From: Halomonas sp. BDJS001
GTDB lineage: Bacteria > Pseudomonadota > Gammaproteobacteria > Pseudomonadales > Halomonadaceae
Assembly: GCF_026104355.1 (NCBI RefSeq)
Contig: NZ_CP110535.1
Coordinates: 558,001-622,000 of the forward strand
Direction of reading: 5' to 3'
DNA length: 64,000 nucleotides
Below, piece after piece: positions 26,239 through 35,068 of the stretch. The stretch's first letter is position 1. Every line of letters begins with the position of its first letter. The translations under genes were made by a program, and so were the position numbers. Under the pieces are notes generated by a model. It searched no databases. It had not been told where the DNA came from and saw only the letters and a list, made by a program, of their open reading frames with translations.

Positions 26239-27459
26239 CTAGTTAACGCCGTAACGCTCAAGCCAGGCGTCTTGAAGCGCGGTCATCCAGCTGGGGTGCG
26301 GCTCAGGCAGGGTGTTGGACAGCGCGTCAGCCGGTAGCTCAGCAGGGTGGCGTTCTCCTTGCTCAAACAGCGCTTGGGCGTCAGCGTCTAATTGATCGAT
26401 ATCCAGCACGCTGCGGTCGCCCCACATCGCCAATGACTGCTTTTCGGCCTGGGCTTGTGGCGAAAGTAAAAAGTCGGCAAGCACCATGGCCCCGGCTTTA
26501 TGAGGTGAGTTATAGGGAATCGCTACAAAGTGGACGTTACCCAGGGTACCGCCTTCCAGCACATAGCTGCGCACGCTATCGGGAAGTTCATACTCCATCA
26601 CCGCGACGGCAGCGTCGGTGGGGTAGAAAGAAAACGCCAGACTTAACTCGCCGTCGCTCATCAAGGTGCGCAGGTTGGGGCCCGAGTCGGGAAAGGTGCG
26701 CCCGCTGCGCCACAGGTGCGGGTGCAATGCATCCAAGTAGGCCCACAGTGGCTCGGTCACAGCCTCGAAATCGCTCTCTGAAACCGGCTGGTAAAGTGCC
26801 TCGTCCTGCTCGGTAAGCTCGATTAGCGCCTGCTTTAAAAAGGTGCTGCCGGTGAAGTCGGGGATACGCGGATAGCTAAACTGGCCGGGGTTGGCTTGGG
26901 CCCACTCAAGTAGTGCCTGGATATCCTTTGGCGGTGTCTCGGTTTGGTCGCTGTCGTAAAAAAAAGTGATCTGCGCCTTACCCCAGGGTGACTCATAGCC
27001 CTCAGTGGGAAGCGTAAAGTCGGTAACGACCTCGGGGTTATCGTCGGCGTTGGTGAGCGCAAAATTGGGTAGCGCTTCGGCGAAGGGGCCGAACAGTAGG
27101 TCATTTTCGCGCATGGCGGCAAAGTTCTCGCCGTTGATCCAGATAAGATCGATGCTGCCCTCTTCGTGATTACCCGCCTGCTTTTCGGCCAACACCCGCG
27201 CCACTGCACTGCCGGTATCGTCCAGTTTGACATGCTCCACTTCGACGCCGTACTGCTCCTGCAGTTGCTCTGCCACCCAGTCGATATAGCGATTGGTGCG
27301 AGTATCGCCACCCCAGGCGTTCCAGTAAACGGTTTGGCCTTCGGCTTCTGCTAAAACGCCTTGCCAATCATCAGGGGCAGGGTTGGCCATGGTAGGCAAC
27401 GCAAGGGTTAACATCGCTGTAGCGAGGGTGAGGCGTAAAGGGGGATGGTTAATGGGCAT
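26239..27459 (-). CDS. ynjB: ABC transporter substrate-binding protein (YnjB-like)
   Basis: A 406-residue periplasmic binding protein. Signal peptide LTLATAMLTLALPTMANPA is cleaved after Ala. The mature start GQTVYWNAWGGDTRTNRYIDWVA and the ending HPSWMTALQDAWLERYGV are characteristic of YnjB (COG4134), distinct from ThiB and Fbp proteins. The ligand is unknown; the related families bind thiamine, iron, polyamines or sulfate. It is the first gene of ynjBCD-GT2-DUF2064, with a phosphotransferase gene 29 bases upstream on the same strand. Confidence 0.82.
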   Translation of the reverse strand: MPINHPPLRLTLATAMLTLALPTMANPAPDDWQGVLAEAEGQTVYWNAWGGDTRTNRYIDWVAEQLQEQYGVEVEHVKLDDTGSAVARVLAEKQAGNHEEGSIDLIWINGENFAAMRENDLLFGPFAEALPNFALTNADDNPEVVTDFTLPTEGYESPWGKAQITFFYDSDQTETPPKDIQALLEWAQANPGQFSYPRIPDFTGSTFLKQALIELTEQDEALYQPVSESDFEAVTEPLWAYLDALHPHLWRSGRTFPDSGPNLRTLMSDGELSLAFSFYPTDAAVAVMEYELPDSVRSYVLEGGTLGNVHFVAIPYNSPHKAGAMVLADFLLSPQAQAEKQSLAMWGDRSVLDIDQLDADAQALFEQGERHPAELPADALSNTLPEPHPSWMTALQDAWLERYGVN

Positions 27460-27488
27460 CGCATTTCTCTGTTTAGGAGATCAAAACG

Positions 27489-28532
27489 TTATAGAGAGGC
27501 CTGCAAGCACTGCAGTTCGCTATGAACGTGATCGATAATGGGTAGCGAGAGGTAGTGCTCAACACGGTCTCGCACATGGTCAATCACGTTGGGGTCGGTG
27601 AGCTCTGCCGACCAGTCTTCACCGAGCTGCTGGCCATCTTTGGCGTTCAAGTGCTGGGCGCGCCACTTGGCACACCAGGTTAATGACCAGAGCCAGGTGG
27701 CGCGACGGCAGGCAACCAGGGTGTCGGTGTCGGGCGACGCTTCCATATCGGCTTGCCAGCGACGGTAGAAATTAATCACGTCATTCAGCGATAGCACCGC
27801 CCGGCTGTTTACATCCCAGGTAGTGGAGGTGTAAAGGCTGGTGTGGGCGAGATCGATGCCTGGCAGGCCGTAGCGACACTTCTCTAAATCCACCAGCACT
27901 GCGCGGCCATCGTCGCGGATCAAGAAGTTGCCAGGGTGGGTGTCAAAGCTAATCAGTGTCGGTGTGGCATCGCTTAAACGGGGGGGAAGTAGATCCAGCT
28001 CCTGTTTAATGCGCTGAGTGACTTTGCTCGAAAGCTGCGCATCGGCCAACCAGTTCGCTTGCTGGCGAACTTCTTCTATCATCGCCTGCCACGGGTCTTC
28101 AGGGGCAAGCAGTGGAGCCTGCTTCGCGGCGCTGGGCAAGGGTTGGCTATGCAGGCTGGCTAGAGCATCCGCGATGGCGGGAAGATCTTCTGGCAGCTGC
28201 GCCAAGCGGCCGCGGATCGCTTCGACCAGCAGCCCGCCCCGTGGCAGTGCCTCGTTCGGCGCAAGTGTGCTATACAGCTTTGGCGTATGCCCGCCAGGGC
28301 TAGAGCGCTGGTAACAGGCGGTTTGGTAAGCCAGGTTCTCTTCAGGCGGCAGGTTCATCTGGCTCTGCTTGGGCAGTCGCGCCACCCAGTCATCGCCCTC
28401 GCTGCGGTGAATCCACACATGGTCATGGGCAAGCCCAGTATCCGCCATCGGCGTAAGCTCGTGGTAGGTAATTCCGGCCCGCTTTAATTCACTTGCCAGC
28501 GCCTGTAAACGCGCTTCAGTCGGTATCGGCAT
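27489..28532 (-). CDS. Aminoglycoside-phosphotransferase-family kinase
   Basis: A 347-residue APH/choline-kinase-fold protein. The catalytic loop is ISFDTHPGNFLI (HxGN with Asn for metal) and the DFG equivalent is VLVDLEKCRYGLPGIDLAH. The N-terminal lobe has DHVWIHRSEGDDWVARLP. The substrate is likely a small metabolite rather than an antibiotic; nothing specific to resistance enzymes is seen. Closeness to ynjB on the same strand (29 bases) suggests co-transcription, perhaps phosphorylating the imported compound; this is inference. Confidence 0.75.
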   Translation of the reverse strand: MPIPTEARLQALASELKRAGITYHELTPMADTGLAHDHVWIHRSEGDDWVARLPKQSQMNLPPEENLAYQTACYQRSSPGGHTPKLYSTLAPNEALPRGGLLVEAIRGRLAQLPEDLPAIADALASLHSQPLPSAAKQAPLLAPEDPWQAMIEEVRQQANWLADAQLSSKVTQRIKQELDLLPPRLSDATPTLISFDTHPGNFLIRDDGRAVLVDLEKCRYGLPGIDLAHTSLYTSTTWDVNSRAVLSLNDVINFYRRWQADMEASPDTDTLVACRRATWLWSLTWCAKWRAQHLNAKDGQQLGEDWSAELTDPNVIDHVRDRVEHYLSLPIIDHVHSELQCLQASL

Positions 28533-28627
28533 AGAGCAGTCCGTGTCGTTGCTGAATCAGCGATGCCACTTAGTGGCCGTTGTTGTACCAACCTTACACG
28601 TTTTGTAAGAAAATGTGGTTAAGTGAG

Positions 28628-28756
28628 GTGACAGTGGGCCAACAGGTCGCATCAGCTTTCCACGGCCGCGAGTGGCAGGCGCGTTTGGATCTGGCGTTTC
28701 GAGGGTTGGAGGCTCTGCCCTTAGTCGCTGAACTGGCGGGTCATGCGGTTGGATAA
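28628..28756 (+). pseudogene. Possible remnant of urease accessory gene ureD
   Basis: A GTG-initiated frame of 42 codons that contains REWQARLDLAF. This resembles the N-terminal WxARLxLxF motif of UreD urease accessory proteins, and the next residues (LEALPLVAEL) would match the TVLAxR strand loosely. After that the frame ends at TAA, far short of the about 280 residues of UreD, and no other urease gene follows. I judge it a decayed 5' fragment, but the match is short and recalled by eye; chance is possible. Confidence 0.35.
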
Positions 28757-28903
28757 TACAAAATAATACTTCGTCTGAGCGAATCGGCATAGTAGCCGAC
28801 AGTTTTAGCCATGATGTTTCGGATAAATTGGCTAATAGAAGTGATGCGAATAATAGCGGGTTATGGGGCTTAGGGCTTTACAAGCCAAATGAACTGGAGG
28901 GGG

Positions 28904-29173
28904 CTAGAAAAGATCGCTATGAGATCCGATTCTTGCGAGTTGCAGATTTTTATTTGCGACTCTGTAGATGAGTACGAGATCTGGTTTGATATGGCAATCG
29001 CGGAACCCATACCAGTTTCCTGTTAGCGCGTGGTCTACATGCTTAGGATGCAATGGCTCGCCGCGCTGAAGCTGGGAAATAATGTTTCCGACTTCCAGTA
29101 TGTCAGCAATGGGCATTTTGGTGACTTTTTTGAAGTCTTTCTTGAACTGCGTTGAGTATTCGAGGCTATACAT
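28904..29173 (-). CDS. yafQ: YafQ-family mRNA interferase toxin
   Basis: An 89-residue toxin of the RelE/ParE superfamily. It aligns with E. coli YafQ: DHALTGNW, GFRDCHIKPDLVLIYR and GSHSDLF. Catalytic-type residues are kept: His48, His61, Asp65, Arg81, His85 and Phe89; the Trp after Asp in E. coli YafQ is Leu66 here. It would cleave mRNA on the ribosome. It overlaps the antitoxin gene by 8 bases. Confidence 0.9.
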   Translation of the reverse strand: MYSLEYSTQFKKDFKKVTKMPIADILEVGNIISQLQRGEPLHPKHVDHALTGNWYGFRDCHIKPDLVLIYRVANKNLQLARIGSHSDLF

Positions 29174-29444
29174 TGCTTACGTTGGCTTCGGTTAATTCAT
29201 CCATCATCGTGTTAACCGAAGCGGCTTTGTGTCCTTTACCCTGGATGAGCTCATCAATAGCGGCTGAGGTTGTTTCATTGGGCTGTCGAGCTTTCAGCTC
29301 GAAGGGGATGCCGCCATGGTTGATGACTGCACGTGCAAATAGCTTGAGCGCTTGAGAGGGACTCAGGCCAACCTCATCGCAGATAGTAGTGAAGGCAACT
29401 TTTGTATCATGATCAATGCGTGTGCTGAGCATTTCGCTTTTCAT
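29166..29444 (-). CDS. dinJ: RelB/DinJ-family antitoxin
   Basis: A 92-residue antitoxin. The N-terminal ribbon-helix-helix (MLSTRIDHDTKVAFTTICDEVGLSPSQALKLF) binds DNA, with GGIPFELK typical of DinJ. The C-terminal part (SAAIDELIQGKGHKAASVNTMMDEL) should wrap the toxin. Upstream gene of the dinJ-yafQ pair. A palindrome 22 bases before the ATG is a likely autoregulatory operator. Confidence 0.9.
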   Translation of the reverse strand: MKSEMLSTRIDHDTKVAFTTICDEVGLSPSQALKLFARAVINHGGIPFELKARQPNETTSAAIDELIQGKGHKAASVNTMMDELTEANVSNV

Positions 29445-29465
29445 TTTTACGCTCCGTTTGTGTTG

Positions 29466-29480
29466 CTATGTATTACATAG
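29466..29480. promoter_or_regulatory. Palindromic operator candidate of dinJ-yafQ
   Basis: CTATGTATTACATAG is palindromic except at the central base and lies 22 bases upstream of the dinJ start. RelB/DinJ antitoxins bind such palindromes with their ribbon-helix-helix domains. Found by eye. Confidence 0.55.
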
Positions 29481-29598
29481 TAGCACATTGTTTGGCGTTT
29501 AAGCAGCCCAAAGCTTTTCGGGGTTGCCGCTTCTCGCCATAGGCGAATGCCCTATGGCCCTAATCCTGGCCAACTTACTTATATTCGTCAGTGCCTCT

Positions 29599-29634
29599 AA
29601 CCCAAAACGCACCTATGAGGTGCCGTTTTGGGTT
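29599..29634 (-). terminator. Hairpin downstream of valS
   Basis: AACCCAAAACG (29599-29609) pairs with CGTTTTGGGTT (29624-29634), extended inside by CACCT/AGGTG with one bulged base. It lies 22 bases after the valS stop, and also downstream-facing toward dinJ. A T-run is weak on both strands. Confidence 0.6.
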
Positions 29635-29656
29635 GGACTATTTTAACTAACCAACC

Positions 29657-32503
29657 TTACAAAGCTTCAATCTTCGCTTTCTGCTCTTCCAGCAGCTGTT
29701 TGGTGGCTTGGAATTCGGCCAGCTTGGCGCGCTCTTTATCCACCACAGCGACAGGGGCTTTGGCGATAAAGCCGTCGTTGCCAAGCTTCTTCTCGATGCC
29801 GCCGATCAGTTTGTCCTGCTTCTCGATCTCTTTGCTAAGACGTGCGATTTCAGCGTCCTTGTCGATCAGATCGGCCATCGGTACCAGTACTTCCATATCG
29901 CCCACCAACTGCGTGGCTGAGAGCGGGGCGTCGTCTGGGTTTTCAAGCCAGGTAACGCTCTCCAGCTTGGCGAGTTTGGACAGGAAGCGGCGATTACTCT
30001 CGAGGCGCTCGGCGTCTTCGGGCTTGCCTTTGGTCAGCAGCACGTCGAGCGGTTTGCCGGGAGCGATGTTCATTTCAGCGCGGATATTACGTACGGCGAT
30101 GATGACGCCTTTCAGCCACTCGATATCCAGGCTGGCCTGGTCGTCGATTTTGCTCTCGTCGGTTTCCGGCCAGGACTGCAGCATGATCGTCGCACCCTCA
30201 CCCATATACACGCCTGCCAGCGGTGCAACACGCTGCCATATCTCCTCAGAGATATACGGCATCATCGGGTGGGCGAGGCGCAGAATAGTTTCCAGCACGC
30301 GTACCAATGTGCGACGGGTGCCCCGCTTGGCTTCTGCCGTGGCATTTTCGTCCCATAAAACAGGCTTGGAGAGCTCCAGGTACCAGTCGCAGTACTCATT
30401 CCAAACGAACTCATAAAGCGCTTGGGAGGCGTGGTCGAAGCGATACTCCTCCATCGCCCTGGTGACCTGGGCTTCGGTTTTCTGCAGCTGCGAGATAATC
30501 CAGCGGTCGGCCAGAGAAAGCTCAACCTCTTCACCACCAGTGCCGCAATCTTCGCCTTCAGCGTTCATCAGCACGTAGCGCGAGGCGTTCCACAGTTTGT
30601 TGCAGAAGTTGCGGTAGCCGTCCAGGCGGCTCATATCAAACTTGATATCACGCCCGGTGGTGGCCTGGGAGAGGAAGGTAAAGCGCAGCGCATCGGTGCC
30701 GTGGGCTTCAATGCCGTCTTTAAACTCCTCTTTAGTGGCTTTGGCAATCGCCTTGGCCTGTTTCGGCTGCATCATATTGCCGGTGCGCTTTTCGAGCAGC
30801 TCCTCCAGCGTGATGCCGTCTATCAGGTCGATGGGGTCGAGTACGTTGCCCTTGGATTTGGACATTTTCTGGCCCTGACCGTCGCGCACCAAACCGTGCA
30901 CATAAACCGTCTTGAACGGCACCTGCTTGGTGAACTTCAGGGTCATCATGATCATCCGGGCAACCCAGAAGAAAATGATATCAAAGCCGGTAACCAGCAC
31001 GCTGGTGGGGTGGAAGGTTTCCAGCTCCGGCGTCTGCTCCGGCCAGCCGAGGGTGCCGAAAGTCCATAGGCCCGAGCTAAACCAGGTATCCAGTACGTCT
31101 TCGTCCTGAGTAAGCACCACCTCGGGATCGATTGCATGCTTCTCCCGGGCTTCTTCTTCGCTGCGGGCGACGTAGACGTTGCCTTCGGGGTCATACCACG
31201 CTGGAATACGATGACCCCACCACAGCTGGCGTGAAATGCACCAGTCCTGCAGGTCGCGCATCCAGGCGAAGTACATATTCTCGTAGTTTTTGGGCACGAA
31301 CTGGATATCGCCATTCTCCACCGCTTCAATAGCGGGCTTGGCGAGTGACTCCACCGCCACAAACCACTGATCGGTGAGCAGGGGCTCGATCACATCGCCG
31401 GAGCGGTCACCATAGGGCAGAGTATTGTTAACGGCCTCGACCTGCTCCAGCAGGCCCAGGGCATCCATATCGGCAACGATCTGCTTACGTGCCTCAAAGC
31501 GATCAAGCCCCGCGTACTTGGCAGGCAGGCTGGCATCTTCGGCTGGCTGGGGCTGGCCTTTAAGATCGAAGATCTCGGCCTGCTCAAGAATCGTCGCGTC
31601 TTTGGAGAAGACGTTGATCAGCAGGTGGTTCTGGCGCTTGCCGACTTCGTAGTCATTGAAGTCGTGGGCGGGGGTGATCTTTACGCAGCCGGAGCCTTTC
31701 TCCATATCGGCGTGCTCGTCGGCGACCACCGGGATGCGGCGACCGACCAACGGCAGTTCGATAAATTTGCCGACCAGCGATGCGTAGCGCTCGTCTTCCG
31801 GGTTAACTGCCACACCGGTATCGCCCAGCAGGGTTTCCGGGCGGGTGGTGGCCACGACCAGGTAATCCTTGCCGTCAGTGGTTTTGACACCATCTGCGAG
31901 CGGGTAGCGGAAGTGCCAGAAGCTGCCCTGCTGCTCTTTGTTTTCCACTTCCAGATCGGAAATGGCGGTGTGCAGCGTCGGATCCCAGTTGACCAAACGC
32001 TTGCCACGATAAATCAGCTTCTCTTCGTGCAGACGCACAAACACTTCCTGAACCGCTTTGTAGAAGCCGTCATCCATGGTGAAGCGTTCGCGAGACCAGT
32101 CGACGCTAGCGCCCATGCGGCGCAGTTGGCGGGTAATATGGCCGCCGGACTCGTGTTTCCACTCCCAGACCTTATCGATAAATGCGTCACGGCCGAGGTC
32201 ATGGCGAGTTTTGCCCTCTTCAGCGGCGATTTTACGCTCTACCAGCATTTGGGTGGCGATACCGGCGTGGTCGGTGCCTACCTGCCACAGGGTGTTGTTA
32301 CCCTGCATCCGCTTCCAGCGCGTCAGGGTATCCATAATGGTGTCCTGGAACGCGTGCCCCATATGCAAGCTGCCGGTCACATTGGGTGGTGGAATCATGA
32401 TCGAAAAAGGCGTGCCCTGGCCGGTGGGGGCGAAACGGTTGTCGGCTTCCCAGCGCTCGTACCAGCGGGTTTCGATCTGTTCGGGTTGGTAGGTCTTTTC
32501 CAT
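29657..32503 (-). CDS. valS: Valyl-tRNA synthetase
   Basis: Class I synthetase charging tRNA(Val), with an editing domain that clears threonine. It has 948 residues, close to E. coli (951). HIGH motif HMGH is at residues 47-50 and the KMSKS motif appears as [10 protein letters not shown]. The editing domain holds [17 protein letters not shown] and [22 protein letters not shown]-terminal coiled coil binds tRNA. The start [12 protein letters not shown] matches E. coli MEKTYNPQDIE, so ATG 32503 is chosen over the longer frame to 32560. In most gammaproteobacteria valS follows pepA-holC; here other genes lie between. Confidence 0.97.
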   Translation of the reverse strand: MEKTYQPEQIETRWYERWEADNRFAPTGQGTPFSIMIPPPNVTGSLHMGHAFQDTIMDTLTRWKRMQGNNTLWQVGTDHAGIATQMLVERKIAAEEGKTRHDLGRDAFIDKVWEWKHESGGHITRQLRRMGASVDWSRERFTMDDGFYKAVQEVFVRLHEEKLIYRGKRLVNWDPTLHTAISDLEVENKEQQGSFWHFRYPLADGVKTTDGKDYLVVATTRPETLLGDTGVAVNPEDERYASLVGKFIELPLVGRRIPVVADEHADMEKGSGCVKITPAHDFNDYEVGKRQNHLLINVFSKDATILEQAEIFDLKGQPQPAEDASLPAKYAGLDRFEARKQIVADMDALGLLEQVEAVNNTLPYGDRSGDVIEPLLTDQWFVAVESLAKPAIEAVENGDIQFVPKNYENMYFAWMRDLQDWCISRQLWWGHRIPAWYDPEGNVYVARSEEEAREKHAIDPEVVLTQDEDVLDTWFSSGLWTFGTLGWPEQTPELETFHPTSVLVTGFDIIFFWVARMIMMTLKFTKQVPFKTVYVHGLVRDGQGQKMSKSKGNVLDPIDLIDGITLEELLEKRTGNMMQPKQAKAIAKATKEEFKDGIEAHGTDALRFTFLSQATTGRDIKFDMSRLDGYRNFCNKLWNASRYVLMNAEGEDCGTGGEEVELSLADRWIISQLQKTEAQVTRAMEEYRFDHASQALYEFVWNEYCDWYLELSKPVLWDENATAEAKRGTRRTLVRVLETILRLAHPMMPYISEEIWQRVAPLAGVYMGEGATIMLQSWPETDESKIDDQASLDIEWLKGVIIAVRNIRAEMNIAPGKPLDVLLTKGKPEDAERLESNRRFLSKLAKLESVTWLENPDDAPLSATQLVGDMEVLVPMADLIDKDAEIARLSKEIEKQDKLIGGIEKKLGNDGFIAKAPVAVVDKERAKLAEFQATKQLLEEQKAKIEAL

Positions 32504-32598
32504 GGGGAGTTGGCTCACGGCTGGCGAGAAATGTGCAAAAGAGAAAAATGTATAGCGCAAGAGTATACCGCGTGAGCGGCGTGGCCGTCAGGTGCTAC

Positions 32599-33786
32599 TC
32601 ACCCTCGATTATTGATCGCTATGGTATGGGCAGAGAACCCGCGCATGGCGAGTAGTCCAAGAATAGGCCCAGGCAGCAGCCACCAGATCACCGCCAATGA
32701 CTGGCTCGACCACAGCGCGGTGACCAGGGCGATGGAGGGGATGGTCAAGCCAAAGCCTATCGCGTTCATCATCGCCAGCGCCGCCCCTAGCCGCTCGGGC
32801 GGGGCGGTGGCGCTGGCCAGCGCAGAGAACTGCGCGGAATCGGCAATCACGCTAACGCCCCATACGCCGAGAAGTGCCAGCAGGAGCCAGGGCGAGAAGC
32901 TGCCCAACAGGGGGTAAACCAAACATAGTGCACCCGAGGTTGCCAAGGCGACGCACGCGACTCGATCGCTGCCCATCTGTCGACTCCATTTGCCTGCTAG
33001 CACGCAGCCGGGCAGCCCCAGCGCGATGACCACAAAGCTTAGCCACGGCTGGGCGCCGTTACTGGCACCCAACCGCTCCAGCTCACGGGCAACCAGAAAC
33101 GGCACCAGCGCCCACAGCGCGTAAAGCTCCCAACAGTGGCCGAAATAGCCCAGCGCGGCGGCACGAAAGCGCGGCTGCCTGAATGCGGCTAACCCTGCCC
33201 AGGGGCGGCCGCTTTTGGCGGTGGCTGGTAGATGCGGGCCAACGCCTAGCTTGAAAATCATCAGCGCGGCAACCAGCGCCAGCAGTGAAGCCAGCAGCAG
33301 CGGCCACTGCCAGGGTAGATGCAGCGTTAAGCCGCGCAGCAGGTGCGGTGAGGCAATGCCCAGGGTCAGCATGCCCACCAGCCAACCCAGCGCGGCGCCT
33401 GCGTGGCTGGGCGTCCAGCTCACCACCAGCTTCATGCCCAGTGGATAGATACCCGCCAGGCAGAGCCCTGTGGCAAAGCGCGCCACAGCGGCGAGCGTCA
33501 CGCTCTCGGCCAAGCCAATAAAAGCGGCATTGATCAGCGCACCGAGAACAGCCGATACCGCAAACAGGTGGCAGGCGCGCACGCGGTCGGCCAAACCCGT
33601 GGTGGCAATGGCTAGCGTTCCGCTAATAAACCCGGCCTGAACGGCGATGGTGAGCAGGCCCAAATCACTTTCGCTAAGGCCCACGGCCTCCTGCAGCGCC
33701 AAGCCAACGCCATTAACGCTAAACCATAGCGAAGTGCCAAACAGTTGGGCGATGACAATCGTAACAAGCGGGTAGCGCGTGAACAC
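32599..33786 (-). CDS. MFS transporter
   Basis: A 395-residue major facilitator with about 12 hydrophobic helices. The N-terminal half has FGTSLWFSVNGVGLAL and the loop ATTGLADRVRACHLF, similar to the A-motif position between helices 2 and 3, with GLCLAGIYPLGMKLV in helix 4-5. The substrate cannot be inferred. It lies upstream of valS on the same strand with a 95-base gap, and divergent from the spy-like gene. Confidence 0.85.
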   Translation of the reverse strand: MFTRYPLVTIVIAQLFGTSLWFSVNGVGLALQEAVGLSESDLGLLTIAVQAGFISGTLAIATTGLADRVRACHLFAVSAVLGALINAAFIGLAESVTLAAVARFATGLCLAGIYPLGMKLVVSWTPSHAGAALGWLVGMLTLGIASPHLLRGLTLHLPWQWPLLLASLLALVAALMIFKLGVGPHLPATAKSGRPWAGLAAFRQPRFRAAALGYFGHCWELYALWALVPFLVARELERLGASNGAQPWLSFVVIALGLPGCVLAGKWSRQMGSDRVACVALATSGALCLVYPLLGSFSPWLLLALLGVWGVSVIADSAQFSALASATAPPERLGAALAMMNAIGFGLTIPSIALVTALWSSQSLAVIWWLLPGPILGLLAMRGFSAHTIAINNRG

Positions 33787-33948
33787 GTTTACGTCTCCAT
33801 GAGGGCGAAGGGCACGGCCAGAGCCCGCTAAGGGTAATCAACAATTTGCCGTTACGACGAATTTTCTAAAAACAGCATTGTCGAACCGCAAGACCCGTCA
33901 GGATTTCGTCGGGCAGGAAATACAAATTTGTTCGCAATTGGAGTTTTT

Positions 33949-34407
33949 ATGCAAGTAGCCAAGCTTTTCCTTCCAGCAGTTGCAGCACTGATATTCAGTG
34001 TACCCGCCATGGCCCAGCAAATGGGAGGCGGTACCCCCAGTGTCGATGACCAAGTTAACCAACTCGACGAAATGGTGGATCTGAATGATGGGCAGAAGGA
34101 AGAACTCAGCAACCTTTTGACTCAGATGCAAGATGACGTTGGTGCCAATGAGCAGGAAGCCCAGCAGTTGCAACAGCAGCTCAGTGAGCATGTTCAGCCT
34201 GATTACGATGAAGCGGCCATTCGGGCGGATGCAGAGCGTCTTGGTGACCTAACGGCCGAAATGACTGCGGATAGCATTCTTATACAGTCTCAGATCGAAG
34301 GCGTTTTCACTCAGGAGCAGCGCGATCAACTGGATGAGGCCGTGGCTCAGCAACAGGAGCAAATGCAACAACAGATGCAGGAGCAGATGCAGCAACAGGG
34401 TGGCTAA
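33949..34407 (+). CDS. Spy/CpxP-like periplasmic protein
   Basis: A 152-residue secreted protein. The signal peptide (AKLFLPAVAALIFSVPAMAQQ) is cleaved after AMA. The mature part is helical and acidic with two LTxxQ-like segments (LNDGQKEELSNLL, FTQEQRDQLDEAV), as in Spy/CpxP chaperones, and ends in a Gln/Met-rich tail of QQQ/QM repeats. It may be an envelope-stress chaperone or metal-responsive protein. The ATG at 33949 has GGAG upstream. A good terminator follows. Confidence 0.65.
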   Translation: MQVAKLFLPAVAALIFSVPAMAQQMGGGTPSVDDQVNQLDEMVDLNDGQKEELSNLLTQMQDDVGANEQEAQQLQQQLSEHVQPDYDEAAIRADAERLGDLTAEMTADSILIQSQIEGVFTQEQRDQLDEAVAQQQEQMQQQMQEQMQQQGG

Positions 34408-34447
34408 GGCGAAGACGTACTGACAGAGATTGCCGACTTCTGTTGAT

Positions 34448-34477
34448 GGCCCCGCCAAGTGCGGGGTCACGTGTTTT
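34448..34477 (+). terminator. Intrinsic terminator of the Spy-like gene
   Basis: CCCCGC (34450-34455) pairs with GCGGGG (34461-34466) around a 5-base loop, with outer G-T and G-C pairs, followed by ACGTGTTTTT. Confidence 0.75.
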
Positions 34478-34603
34478 TGGCCGTGCCATTAGGCGTCGAC
34501 GAACCGACGAGGAAGTAGATGTTGATTAAAATTAGGGATTCGTGGGCGCGAATAGTTGAGCTTAGTCATCTTCATCGATAGATGTGCCAATATCGATCTG
34601 TGT

Positions 34604-34978
34604 TTATGTAACATTTGGGGGAGGAGGGCTGATTTCTTTTTTACTGATACTTCGGAAAAGAAAAATAAAAATTGCGTCAAGAATGTTGAGGTAAAGTAAG
34701 TTGAGGAGGCCTATTATTAATAAGTGAGTGGTTCTTCTTTTTGAAATTGCATAATGTTTCCAGCAAGCAGAAGCGAGAAATAAAAATAATAATAAAACAT
34801 ATACTGCAACAGGGACATCATCCGCTGGTTCTTTTATTATATCGTTTGCTCCAACCCATAATATTGCTATAGTAAATAACCAGATTATGATGAGGTAGGT
34901 CTTTCTGCCCCATCCTAAGTTAGAAAAATTAAAAGGCTTTTTTGATGCCTGAAATTCGTTTTTACTTTCTTCTTTCAC
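34604..34978 (-). CDS. AT-rich putative membrane protein
   Basis: A 124-residue frame from GTG 34978 (AGGAA upstream), or 143 residues from GTG 35035. Three hydrophobic stretches are seen (TYLIIIWLFTIAILWVG, VAVYVLLLFLFLASACW, HLLIIGLLNLLYLNILDAIF). The tail is KKEISPPPPNV. Base composition is clearly more AT-rich than its neighbours, with many ATA, AAA and TTA codons, suggesting transfer. I do not recognise the family. It sits between the Spy-like gene and holC, where the ancestral order would have had holC next to valS. Confidence 0.6.
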   Translation of the reverse strand: MKEESKNEFQASKKPFNFSNLGWGRKTYLIIIWLFTIAILWVGANDIIKEPADDVPVAVYVLLLFLFLASACWKHYAISKRRTTHLLIIGLLNLLYLNILDAIFIFLFRSISKKEISPPPPNVT

Positions 34979-35038
34979 GTTATCTGTTCCTGCATAGTGA
35001 GTTTTTTGATGATTGATAAGATTTATATTAGCCACCTG

Positions 35039-35068
35039 TTTAAAATTAATCGCGCGATTGATTTTAAA
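35039..35068. repeat. 30-base near-perfect palindrome
   Basis: The core AATCGCGCGATT (35048-35059) is a perfect palindrome. Arms TTTAAAAT and ATTTTAAA extend it to 30 bases, with a single mismatched pair at 35047/35060. It lies just upstream of the AT-rich membrane gene and could be its operator, or a hairpin in its leader. Confidence 0.6.

Noticed and set aside
29521-29600. Possible attachment site or tRNA end near valS
   Set aside because: No tRNA sequence and no direct repeat pair flanking the toxin-antitoxin region were found by eye.
31625-32575. Plus-strand frame of 316 codons antisense to valS
   Set aside because: Low-complexity His/Gly/Val-rich shadow of the opposite valS frame; no homology recognised.
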